Assembly: GCF_025532145.1 (NCBI RefSeq) | Contig: NZ_ARXS01000002.1 | Span: forward strand, 281,643-345,642 | Direction of reading: 5' to 3' | DNA: 64,000 nt | DNA from: Alloalcanivorax balearicus MACL04 | GTDB taxonomy: Bacteria > Pseudomonadota > Gammaproteobacteria > Pseudomonadales > Alcanivoracaceae | In this document: positions 57,871-64,000 of the stretch, piece by piece | Numbering within the stretch: position 1 is the first letter of the stretch | Layout: each line of letters opens with the position of its first letter | Notes under the pieces: generated by a model | Database searches by the model: none | The model's input: only the letters and a program-made list of their open reading frames with translations | Told to the model about the DNA's origin: nothing | Program-made: the position numbers and the translations under genes

Positions 57871-58740
57871 ATGGTCGCAGACGAGGAGTTGCCACTGCTG
57901 GATGCTTTGCGAGTTTTGGCAATGCTTCAGCAAGAGTTTTTGCGCCTTGCACTCTTCGTCGCATCCCAAGGCCCTACCACATATGAAGGCGAAACGTTGA
58001 CTTGTAGCCTCCCGGACGCAAAGCGGCGCATAAGCACATTACTAGCTATGGGGGAAGGGCAATCTGTTGAATCCCTCTTACAGATTGCTAAACATCGCGG
58101 AATTTCCGTCCGCGACGCCTATCCAATCGCACGATCGACAGTCGAGTCTTTCGTGAATGCAAGCTACCTCCTGGCGGAGTCAAATGCGGTTGCAGACCGA
58201 GCTTTTAGGTACATCGAATTCGCCGCGTGGCGGCAACACAATCGTAAATTTGGAAGTGGCGGATATTCGATTGAAGGCCGTTCAGACCCTAATCCAGCGT
58301 CAACGCTCGCTTCCAAATTTCCCGAATTTACAGGTAAAGGAAACGGGAGCTGGACCAACCTAGATATGCCAAGTCGTATCAGGCGGGTAGGTGAACTTGC
58401 GGGGCGTAAGGCTGGATCGCGACTACTCGCGGCATATGGACTGATCTATTCACTCTCGTCAGAGGTCATTCACGGTTCCCCCTTTGGCGCGAGCTTCTTT
58501 TATTCAGCCCACCTCAAAGGTGAACGCACCACCGAGGCATTTGTCGCTGGAACGGTTCGACAGTTGGAGGAAATCCTCATTACAGTTCTCCACGCTGGAT
58601 GTGGTTACCTGGCCGCCTTCTTTGAAAAGCAACAAATGCAGGTAGGGCTTGAGGCCGAAGATAAGCTATTCAAGCGGCTCATGGCGCTGAGTACCAAACC
58701 GGCATCAGCCTCTCCTCACGGAAATGATGGGAAGCGCTAA
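57871..58740 (+). CDS. Cassette 3: DUF5677-like protein
   Basis: This 289-residue, mainly alpha-helical soluble protein starts 10 bases after the attC core. The segments AYPIARSTVESFVNASYLL and YGLIYSLSSEVIHGSPFG are what I associate with the DUF5677 family, in which a Glu and a His in paired helices are conserved. The function of that family is unknown. No partner gene shares the cassette. The stop codon overlaps the following attC site. Confidence 0.6.
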   Translation: MVADEELPLLDALRVLAMLQQEFLRLALFVASQGPTTYEGETLTCSLPDAKRRISTLLAMGEGQSVESLLQIAKHRGISVRDAYPIARSTVESFVNASYLLAESNAVADRAFRYIEFAAWRQHNRKFGSGGYSIEGRSDPNPASTLASKFPEFTGKGNGSWTNLDMPSRIRRVGELAGRKAGSRLLAAYGLIYSLSSEVIHGSPFGASFFYSAHLKGERTTEAFVAGTVRQLEEILITVLHAGCGYLAAFFEKQQMQVGLEAEDKLFKRLMALSTKPASASPHGNDGKR

Positions 58741-58798
58741 CAAGTGGTTGAAACCGTTCGCTTCGCTCACTGGGGGGGCTAAAGCCCGCCCGTTAACC
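58735..58798 (+). other. attC-like site 3
   Basis: This site of about 64 bases runs from GCTAAC (R''-like, overlapping the gene's stop codon) to GTTAACC (R'-like). The middle has TTCGCTTCGCTCACTGGGG, common in attC loops, and GGGCTAAAGCCC. The arms are less regular than those of sites 1 and 2. Confidence 0.6.
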
Positions 58799-58828
58799 AA
58801 ACTTTAGATCTTTGAAGGGGGAGCTGAC

Positions 58829-60442
58829 ATGGCCAAGGAACCAAAGATAGACCTGAGCATTTATCTCGCCAAGGGTGGCATGGCAAACCCCGACGAAAAC
58901 GTAAAGAATGCCGGAACACTAAAAAAATCTACTTTAGACTTGGGACAAAACTGCCTAGCGACGCTCTATGTCAGGCAACAGACTTCTAATGCTCCGAAGT
59001 GGGTCACATTCTTTCAAGATTTTGTAGATGCGTCAGTATTCGGGCGGAATTCGTCTACCGGCGCCCTTCTCTCCATACCTTGGCAACAGCGAACCTTCCT
59101 AATTTCATTTGGCCAGGGTTGGCACAATATCGATAGCGCAAAGATTGAAACGGAATTTGGGCTGAGGGCCGCCCTGAATATTCTCGATCCCACCAGCATA
59201 AGAAGCATTGACAAATCCACATTAGAAGCACAGCCCACGCAGTTGCGAGAGCAATCTGGCCGTGCAACTGAAGTTCAGTACTTTGGCATTGATGTAGAAA
59301 GGGATTTGCTTCGAGCAGTAACAGGAAAACCAACTGAGGAATACTTTGGCAGCCGTGTATCAGGGTTAGATTCCATCCATTTGAGCTTGGAGATCGATCC
59401 GATGGACTTGCCGGACCTGTTAGGACGACTCCTGGTTGCGTATCGAAGTGACGGATACAAGAACGGGCCATTTTCATGGATTGACCACATTGGCCAGATC
59501 CGTGATCCAGAGCTTATAGAAGATCTGGATGACCAACTCATTGACAGTATCAATCGCCGTGAGGTCGACAAGATCTGGATGTCAGTCCCGGAAATAATTG
59601 ACTGGAACCGTGTGGTGGGGTTCAGGTATTCCATGGGAAGACGTGAGCCGCGAGTCTATGACGTTCGCGTTCTTGATTTCTTGGAGACATTTAAGGACCG
59701 GAAAGTCACACAAGAGAAATTGATGCAGCGTAAGATTTATTGTGTGGATGCTGATGACAACCCGGTCCTTGATCGGCCAGCGTACTACTACTTGTATGCC
59801 GAGGTGGAGAGAAACAATGAAGTGTGCCTCCTGAATAACGGGAAGTGGTATCAAGTCGAAAGGAGATACGCCGACATAATTAACAAGAAGTTTGACGCAA
59901 TCACGCGCTATGACAGGCAGCTGCCCAGCTATGATGATGAATCCGAGGGCGCCTACAACAGCCGTGTTTCGAACGACGATCCGGCGCAGTATGTTCTTAT
60001 GGATAGGGATCTTGCCTATGTGCCCGGTTCTGCATCAGGCGTGGAGGTATGCGACCTATATCGCAATGAGAGAGAATTTATCCATGTGAAAAGGTATGGT
60101 GGATCAAGTGTTCTCAGTCATTTATTCAATCAAGGGTTGGTGTCAGGTGAACTATTCAGAATGGACGCGGAATATAGGAGTATTGTCAATGACAAGCTGC
60201 CGGACGACCGCAAGATAGATGATCCAGAAAAATCGCCTTTGGCGGGAGAGTATCGCGTTGTTTATGCAGTGATTAGCGAGAGCAGCGATCCTCTCTCCGT
60301 GCCTTTCTTCTCAAAGATCAGTCTCAAGAATTGCATTTCTAGACTTGAAGCTATGGGATTCACTGCAATGCTTGCGAAGATTTCTGTTGAGGAGAAGCGG
60401 AAGGTGCTAAAAGCGTATGCAGCAGCACCAGACAAGATTTAA
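58829..60442 (+). CDS. Cassette 4: TIGR04141/DUF6119 family sporadically distributed protein
   Basis: This 537-residue protein has family-type segments ATLYVRQQTSNAPKWV, FLISFGQGWHNID, IRSIDKSTLEAQP and GIDVERDLLRAVTG, all in the N-terminal 180 residues. They fit TIGR04141 (DUF6119). The start is preceded by AAGGGGGAG. The family occurs patchily in bacteria, often in mobile DNA, which suggests a conflict role; no biochemical function is established that I can name. It is by far the largest cassette gene here and has no partner in its cassette. Confidence 0.82.
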   Translation: MAKEPKIDLSIYLAKGGMANPDENVKNAGTLKKSTLDLGQNCLATLYVRQQTSNAPKWVTFFQDFVDASVFGRNSSTGALLSIPWQQRTFLISFGQGWHNIDSAKIETEFGLRAALNILDPTSIRSIDKSTLEAQPTQLREQSGRATEVQYFGIDVERDLLRAVTGKPTEEYFGSRVSGLDSIHLSLEIDPMDLPDLLGRLLVAYRSDGYKNGPFSWIDHIGQIRDPELIEDLDDQLIDSINRREVDKIWMSVPEIIDWNRVVGFRYSMGRREPRVYDVRVLDFLETFKDRKVTQEKLMQRKIYCVDADDNPVLDRPAYYYLYAEVERNNEVCLLNNGKWYQVERRYADIINKKFDAITRYDRQLPSYDDESEGAYNSRVSNDDPAQYVLMDRDLAYVPGSASGVEVCDLYRNEREFIHVKRYGGSSVLSHLFNQGLVSGELFRMDAEYRSIVNDKLPDDRKIDDPEKSPLAGEYRVVYAVISESSDPLSVPFFSKISLKNCISRLEAMGFTAMLAKISVEEKRKVLKAYAAAPDKI

Positions 60443-60510
60443 CAAGCAGTTGCACTGGACCGTTCAGCCTGCTTTGCAGTCTGGCCGCTCCTCAACTATA
60501 GCGGTAGGAA
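60437..60510 (+). other. attC-like site 4
   Basis: It starts with a perfect R'' ATTTAAC overlapping the stop of the previous gene and continues AAGCAGTTGCACTGGACC, a sequence common in attC arms. The R' end is GGTAGGA, one base away from GTTAGGA. The centre CTGCTTTGCAG forms a small hairpin. Confidence 0.65.
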
Positions 60511-60523
60511 AAAGTAGAGGTCT

Positions 60524-61417
60524 GTGGAAATTCTAAGCAATAATTATTGGCTGAACGTCCTTGGTTGGCTCGCATCGATCTGTGCAGTCAGCTATTTCAT
60601 TCGCCGTGTTACCAAGGATTTCGACGAAGATCTTGCTCCAGAATTCCGACTCAAAATTACGCGGCAGCTCAAACGCGTCAAGGTTGGAGATGCAGATTGG
60701 CTGTTTTCATTCGATAGTATTTTTACCGAAATTTTTGGGACTAAACATCTGTCATGGCGTTGTTTTAGCCGATCCATGGCGGTTTCCGGTCTGTTGTTTG
60801 CGTTTTTAATTGTCGCAACTGGCGCGCTTGCCGTAGATGTCACGCAAATTGGAGACCTGGTTGGTCAGGGCCCATTTTTGGGAGCATTGCTCTGGATTCT
60901 GCTCCTTGTTGCTGTTGGTATGACGTTCAACGGCATTCTAGATTACCTATCATTATGGGGCACGAGACTGGTAATCCGGCTACCTTTACCTCCGTTAGTC
61001 AAGGTTGCGGTTAATGTCACTTTCACCACGATAGTTGTCCGCGTCATATTTGCTTTTTTCTTAGGTTTGATCGTCTACAGTGGCCTTTCATATGCATTTC
61101 AGTATGGTGCTGACGAGCCAAATGGCGCGATTTTGCAAGTCTTCTTGCTTTACGGGTTGCAATTTATGGAGTTCCCGCCCCAGTTTGGAAGCCTGGCTTT
61201 TGTTATCTTTGCAACCAGCTTTAGTACTTCGATCTGGCTTGCTCTACACCTTATGAGCGGGGTTTTAATCCGGTGGTTGCCGGGAGCTGTTTCGATGTTG
61301 AATGCTGATCAAGCACCGGTGCGAGCAATTGGAATTGTTTCCATCGGTGTGATTTGGTTGCTTGGTATATTATTCGGATTTATAGTTCTCCTTTATTATT
61401 GGGCCTCAGCAGGTTGA
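60524..61417 (+). CDS. Cassette 5: multi-pass membrane protein
   Basis: This 297-residue protein starts with GTG (60524) after GTAGAGGTCT. About seven hydrophobic segments follow (near residues 8-25, 86-105, 118-138, 160-195, 205-222, 235-252 and 270-293). A cytosolic stretch with RQLKRVKVGDADWLFSFDSIFTEIFG lies between the first and second. No family recognised and no partner in the cassette. It could be a membrane effector, but nothing in the sequence proves this. Confidence 0.7.
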   Translation: MEILSNNYWLNVLGWLASICAVSYFIRRVTKDFDEDLAPEFRLKITRQLKRVKVGDADWLFSFDSIFTEIFGTKHLSWRCFSRSMAVSGLLFAFLIVATGALAVDVTQIGDLVGQGPFLGALLWILLLVAVGMTFNGILDYLSLWGTRLVIRLPLPPLVKVAVNVTFTTIVVRVIFAFFLGLIVYSGLSYAFQYGADEPNGAILQVFLLYGLQFMEFPPQFGSLAFVIFATSFSTSIWLALHLMSGVLIRWLPGAVSMLNADQAPVRAIGIVSIGVIWLLGILFGFIVLLYYWASAG

Positions 61418-61425
61418 CAAGCTAT

Positions 61426-61530
61426 GCCTAACCAGTTATTTATTTTCGTTCCGGCCCTGCGGGGCTTCTACCGATCGGCTTTTACTCCGCTTCGTTTCGC
61501 AAAGGTCGCCGCTAAATATTGGCGTTATGT
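61426..61530 (+). other. attC site 5
   Basis: The 105-base site runs from R'' GCCTAAC to R' GTTATGT, the core form common in Vibrio-type sites. Arms CCAGTTATTT and AAATATTGG pair. The long central loop contains CGGCCCTGCGGGGC and TTCGTTTCGC. Confidence 0.82.
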
Positions 61531-61553
61531 TCCAAGGGAGAAAAGGGCGAAGA

Positions 61554-62588
61554 ATGGAGTTTGAGGAATTATTAAAAGAACGCCTCAAAAGAAATGGTAA
61601 AAGGCTTTATCACCGTGAAGGTCAAGAGCTGGAATTTAAGGAGCAATTCAATCTCGCGGCCTTGGCCGATTACTTTAGAGATTTCGCTGCTTTTTCCAAC
61701 AACCGTGGAGGGTTCTTAATTTTTGGGGTTAAAGACTCTCCAAGAGAAATATCAGGATTGTCGGAGAAATCAAAAGAGCAGTTTGAAAAGGTAGATCCAG
61801 AGAAGATTACTGGTTATCTATTGGAAATATTTTCTTCTGAAATAAGGTGGGTTCAAGGAAGTATCGAAATCGATGGGATGTTTTGTGGCGCGTTCTATAT
61901 TTGGCCATCTGATACCAAGCCGGTCATCGCACGAAAAGATGAGGGTAAAGACCAGATTATCAAAAACGGCGAGATCTACTACCGTTACGGTGGACGAACA
62001 CAAAAAGTTCAAGGTTCTGAATTGGAAAGTATTATCAATCATCGCATTGAGCAGAATAACAAAAGTTGGCTGAACCTTATGGCGAAGATAGGTCGCGCTG
62101 GTCCGCAAAACGCCGCGATATTGGATACCGAACGGGGCTTAATAGAGCGTGATGACTCGCAAGTGCTGGTTCTAGATGATGATCTTGCTGGAAAGGTGAA
62201 GTTTGTTAAAGAGGGCGAGTTTAAGGAAAAAGAAGGTGCTCCAACTCTCAAGCTGGTTGGCGACGTCGTTCCCGTCGATAAAGTGGAAGTAATTCAGCGG
62301 GTGAAGGAAAACTTGACTAGGAGCTACCCCTATTCGGCAATGGAGCTGGCAGACGAGGTAACCAAGCAGGTGCCAGGCGCTTCAAAGCAGAACGTCTGGG
62401 CATGTATTTCGGAGAACGATTTAAAAAATAATCCAGACTATTCCGTTTACAATTTTCGCAATAAAAGGCAGGAGGATGCATTTAAGAAAAATGGCACTAT
62501 CCCAGTTGCCACGCCAAGCATCTATAACCATAAGGCTATTGAATTTATTGTAAATGTTTTGCGGAGCGAGAAAGCCGATAAAAAATAA
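61554..62588 (+). CDS. Cassette 6: Schlafen/AlbA_2-domain protein
   Basis: This protein of about 344 residues starts at MEFEELLKERLKRNG (ATG 61554; an upstream ATG at 61527 lies inside the attC core and lacks a ribosome-binding site). An AlbA_2 domain occupies about residues 12-165, with EGQELEFKEQFNLAALADYFRDFAAFSNNRGG and FLIFGVKD; FYRYGGRTQ-like YYRYGGRTQKV ends it. The C-terminal half is a helical region that looks like a winged-helix (YSAMELADEVTKQVP). Related Schlafen-type proteins bind or cut RNA and some act in phage defence. Nothing shows which applies here. Confidence 0.75.
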   Translation: MEFEELLKERLKRNGKRLYHREGQELEFKEQFNLAALADYFRDFAAFSNNRGGFLIFGVKDSPREISGLSEKSKEQFEKVDPEKITGYLLEIFSSEIRWVQGSIEIDGMFCGAFYIWPSDTKPVIARKDEGKDQIIKNGEIYYRYGGRTQKVQGSELESIINHRIEQNNKSWLNLMAKIGRAGPQNAAILDTERGLIERDDSQVLVLDDDLAGKVKFVKEGEFKEKEGAPTLKLVGDVVPVDKVEVIQRVKENLTRSYPYSAMELADEVTKQVPGASKQNVWACISENDLKNNPDYSVYNFRNKRQEDAFKKNGTIPVATPSIYNHKAIEFIVNVLRSEKADKK

Positions 62589-62655
62589 CCAATGCGTCAA
62601 CGGCCCGATATGTTTCGCTGCTGCTCCACAAACCGGGCCGTTACCTCAGCATTAC
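62585..62655 (+). other. Degenerate terminal attC-like site 6
   Basis: AATGC plus AACGGCCCG pairs with CGGGCCGTT plus GCATT around a loop containing TTTCGCTGCTGC. The left core is ATAACC and the right core has decayed to ATTACAA with no GTT. It marks the end of the array and is probably inactive in recombination. Confidence 0.6.
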
Positions 62656-62683
62656 AAAGAAAAAGCCGGACCTGCAATACTCC

Positions 62684-62851
62684 TTAGCCGGTTTGCCGTT
62701 TGAAACTCTGATGATTCAGTAATGCTGATTTTATCGCCTCCGCACCCTTCCGGTAACACACTACAGCTAAAAGTTCAGAATCAACCCAAACTCCCCAGTA
62801 TCGGCTCCCACGATAGTGCCCGATCTCAATGTTCGGCTTGCGCTTCTTCAT
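62684..62851 (-). CDS. Small 55-residue hypothetical protein
   Basis: On the minus strand the ATG at 62851 follows GGAGGGAATC, an excellent ribosome-binding site. It encodes 55 residues beginning MKKRKPNIEIGHYRG, with RYWGVWVD and VCYRKGAEAI. The aromatic-rich first half and KGAEAI helix look like a compact folded domain. I do not recognise the family. It lies between the array end and the divergent XRE gene, in the only direction opposite to the cassettes. Confidence 0.65.
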   Translation of the reverse strand: MKKRKPNIEIGHYRGSRYWGVWVDSELLAVVCYRKGAEAIKSALLNHQSFKRQTG

Positions 62852-62916
62852 GATTCCCTCCATGAGTATCGGTGATACGTAAAGTCATCATAGAGGAGGG
62901 CGAGCAGAAGTGCTAC

Positions 62917-62947
62917 TTATAGTATGTAGATTTATAGTCATCTATAA
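62917..62947. promoter_or_regulatory. Operator repeats of the XRE gene
   Basis: TTATAG occurs at 62917 and 62932 and its complement CTATAA at 62942. TAGAT/ATCTA (62927 and 62940) adds a dyad around TTATAGTC. The layout resembles the tandem boxes of restriction-modification controller proteins and lies 15-45 bases before the XRE start. Confidence 0.6.
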
Positions 62948-62961
62948 GAACAATTTGAAAT

Positions 62962-63192
62962 ATGACTACTCACATTGATGACGCACAGAAAAAGCTGGGT
63001 TCCGTGATCCGGGAGCGGAGGCGGGCCGCCGGTATTTCTCAGGAAGCCTTCGCCACCGAGGTAGGCATTCATCGCACCTACATCGGGGCGGTGGAGCGGG
63101 GCGAGCGTAACGTGTCGTTGGTGAATATCCTGCGGATCGCCACGGCGTTGAATGTCTCCGCTGCCCAATTGTTCAATGAGGCCGGCCTTTAG
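62962..63192 (+). CDS. Small XRE regulator (controller-protein-like)
   Basis: This 76-residue single-domain HTH protein has the sequence [51 protein letters not shown]. It has the size and helix pattern of restriction-modification controller (C) proteins. Operator-like repeats directly upstream suggest autoregulation. No restriction or methylase gene is within the window, so it may be a stand-alone regulator or a remnant. It follows the cassette array but has no attC of its own. Confidence 0.8.
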   Translation: MTTHIDDAQKKLGSVIRERRRAAGISQEAFATEVGIHRTYIGAVERGERNVSLVNILRIATALNVSAAQLFNEAGL

Positions 63193-63257
63193 TTCGTACA
63201 CAGTTTGAATACTTCCTCTCCAGGCTCCCCGGTTCGCCACCTCACCAGGAGACAACC

Positions 63258-63887
63258 ATGATCATCTCCTCCACCCACGATTACCGCCTCGCCGCCAAAC
63301 GCCGCCTGCCGCCGTTCCTGTTCCACTACATCGACGGGGGCGCGTACGACGAGCACACCCTGGCGCGCAATGTGGCGGATCTGTGCGATCTGGCGTTGCG
63401 GCAGCGGGTATTGAAGGAAGTGGGGGAGGTGGATCTGTCGGCGCGGTTGTTCGGGGAGGCGGTGAGCCTGCCGGTGGCGTTGGCGCCGGTGGGGCTCACC
63501 GGGATGTACGCGCGGCGGGGCGAGGTGCAGGCGGCGCGGGCGGCGGCGTCGCGGGGCGTGCCGTTTACGTTGTCGTCGGTGTCGGTGTGTCCCATCGAGG
63601 AGGTGCAGCCGGCGATGACGCGGCCGATGTGGTTTCAGCTGTATGTGCTGCGCGACCGCGGGTTCATGAAGAACGCGCTGGAGCGGGCCTGGGCGGCGGG
63701 GGTGCGGACGCTGGTGTTTACGGTGGATATGCCGGTGCCGGGGGCGCGCTATCGCGATCGGCATTCGGGGATGTCCGGCCCGTTCGCGGCCTGGCGGCGG
63801 GTGCTGCAGGCGGTGACGCACCCGCGCTGGGCGTGGGACGTGGGCCTGCGCGGGCGGCATTGGTGCACCTGGGATCATGTCTTTTAG
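63258..63887 (+). pseudogene. lldD: Truncated FMN-dependent L-lactate dehydrogenase
   Basis: The first 200 codons are normal LldD ([59 protein letters not shown]). After GLRGR near 63857 the similarity stops. The frame runs nine foreign codons to a stop, so the FMN/substrate-binding C-terminal half with the catalytic His is missing. The start follows CAGGAGACAACC and upstream DNA is normal. An insertion or rearrangement at 63858 has cut the gene; the rest may lie beyond the window. Confidence 0.8.
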
Positions 63888-64000
63888 GTAATACCTCTTC
63901 GGGTATGAGGCGACCACATCAACCTGTTCCCTCGATGCCTCCCTTCAACCCCCAAGCCCCCACCGCTGGGAATCCTGCTCAAAATTCTCGATCAACAGCT
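63858..64000. mobile_element. Unidentified sequence interrupting lldD, possible end of an inserted element
   Basis: The last 143 bases do not continue lldD and contain no supported gene. They begin TTGGTGCACCTGGGATCATG-like sequence and become C-rich. An inserted element whose body lies to the right would explain this, but I cannot identify its family or see a target duplication. Confidence 0.35.

Larger units (their letters stand above)
55465..62655 (+). mobile_element. Integron gene-cassette array without an integrase gene in the window (CALIN-like)
   Basis: Six units, each one or two plus-strand genes followed by a palindromic attC-like site, are arranged head to tail. Gene starts lie 9-100 bases after the GTTRRRY core sites. 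Sites at 55907, 57783 and 61426 are convincing, those at 60437 and 58735 fair, and the last at 62585 is degenerate. AT content and codon use differ from unit to unit, as expected for cassettes of mixed origin. No intI gene is seen on either strand of the window. Confidence 0.85.

Noticed and set aside
63189..63917. 242-codon minus-strand frame over lldD
   Set aside because: Arg/Pro/His-rich shadow of a GC-rich gene without motifs.

Overview
The window is high-GC DNA from a free-living gammaproteobacterium. The core genes (iscR with a suf operon, ndk-rlmN-pilW-rodZ-ispG-hisS-yfgM-bamB-der, xseA, guaB-guaA), Pseudomonas-like REP palindromes and sigma-54/NtrC-type promoters point to the Oceanospirillales/Pseudomonadales side. 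An Alcanivorax-like organism would fit, but I infer this from gene content and have not shown it.

Layout. 1-4.9 kb: an AcoR-type sigma-54 activator (cut by the window edge) is divergent from a sigma-54-promoted flavin monooxygenase and a short-chain dehydrogenase. 5-13.2 kb: a minus-strand guanidine-assimilation operon (ABC importer, two carboxyguanidine-deiminase subunits, biotin-dependent guanidine/urea carboxylase) is led by a guanidine-I riboswitch, a sigma-54 promoter and NtrC-like sites. 13.2-19.3 kb: dienelactone hydrolase, small membrane proteins, GIY-YIG, LemA and two TPM-domain proteins, then a hipBA toxin-antitoxin pair with two operator palindromes and a tRNA-Met. 19.5-28.1 kb: iron-sulfur assembly, with iscR-iscS and an H-NOX gene converging on sufBCDSATE, whose promoter carries an IscR box. 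28.3-37.8 kb: the conserved ndk-to-der housekeeping cluster. 37.9-42.8 kb: a TonB receptor, a periplasmic binding protein and a hybrid histidine kinase, likely one sensory unit. 42.8-47.6 kb: xseA, guaB, guaA.

From 47.6 kb on the window is accessory DNA. The 3' end of guaA is followed by ISCR2, a glmM 5' fragment and the sulfonamide-resistance gene sul2. A second copy of the guaA terminal codons (Ile-Glu-Trp-Glu-stop) lies just past sul2, so this is a remnant of a guaA-targeting island of the GIsul2 kind. Next come a large helicase-phospholipase D protein that matches the Mokosh type II anti-phage architecture and a tetR gene that has lost its 5' end.

From 55.46 to 62.66 kb there is an array of integron gene cassettes with no integrase gene in the window. 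Six cassettes, all on the plus strand, are separated by attC-like palindromes. They encode two overlapping small membrane proteins; a phosphoribosyltransferase-like protein overlapping a NADAR-domain protein; a DUF5677-like protein; a TIGR04141-family protein; a multi-pass membrane protein; and a Schlafen/AlbA_2-domain protein. Most resemble conflict or defence families, so guaA is followed by a resistance-plus-defence region. The window ends with a small XRE regulator that has its own operator repeats and an L-lactate dehydrogenase gene cut off by unrelated sequence.
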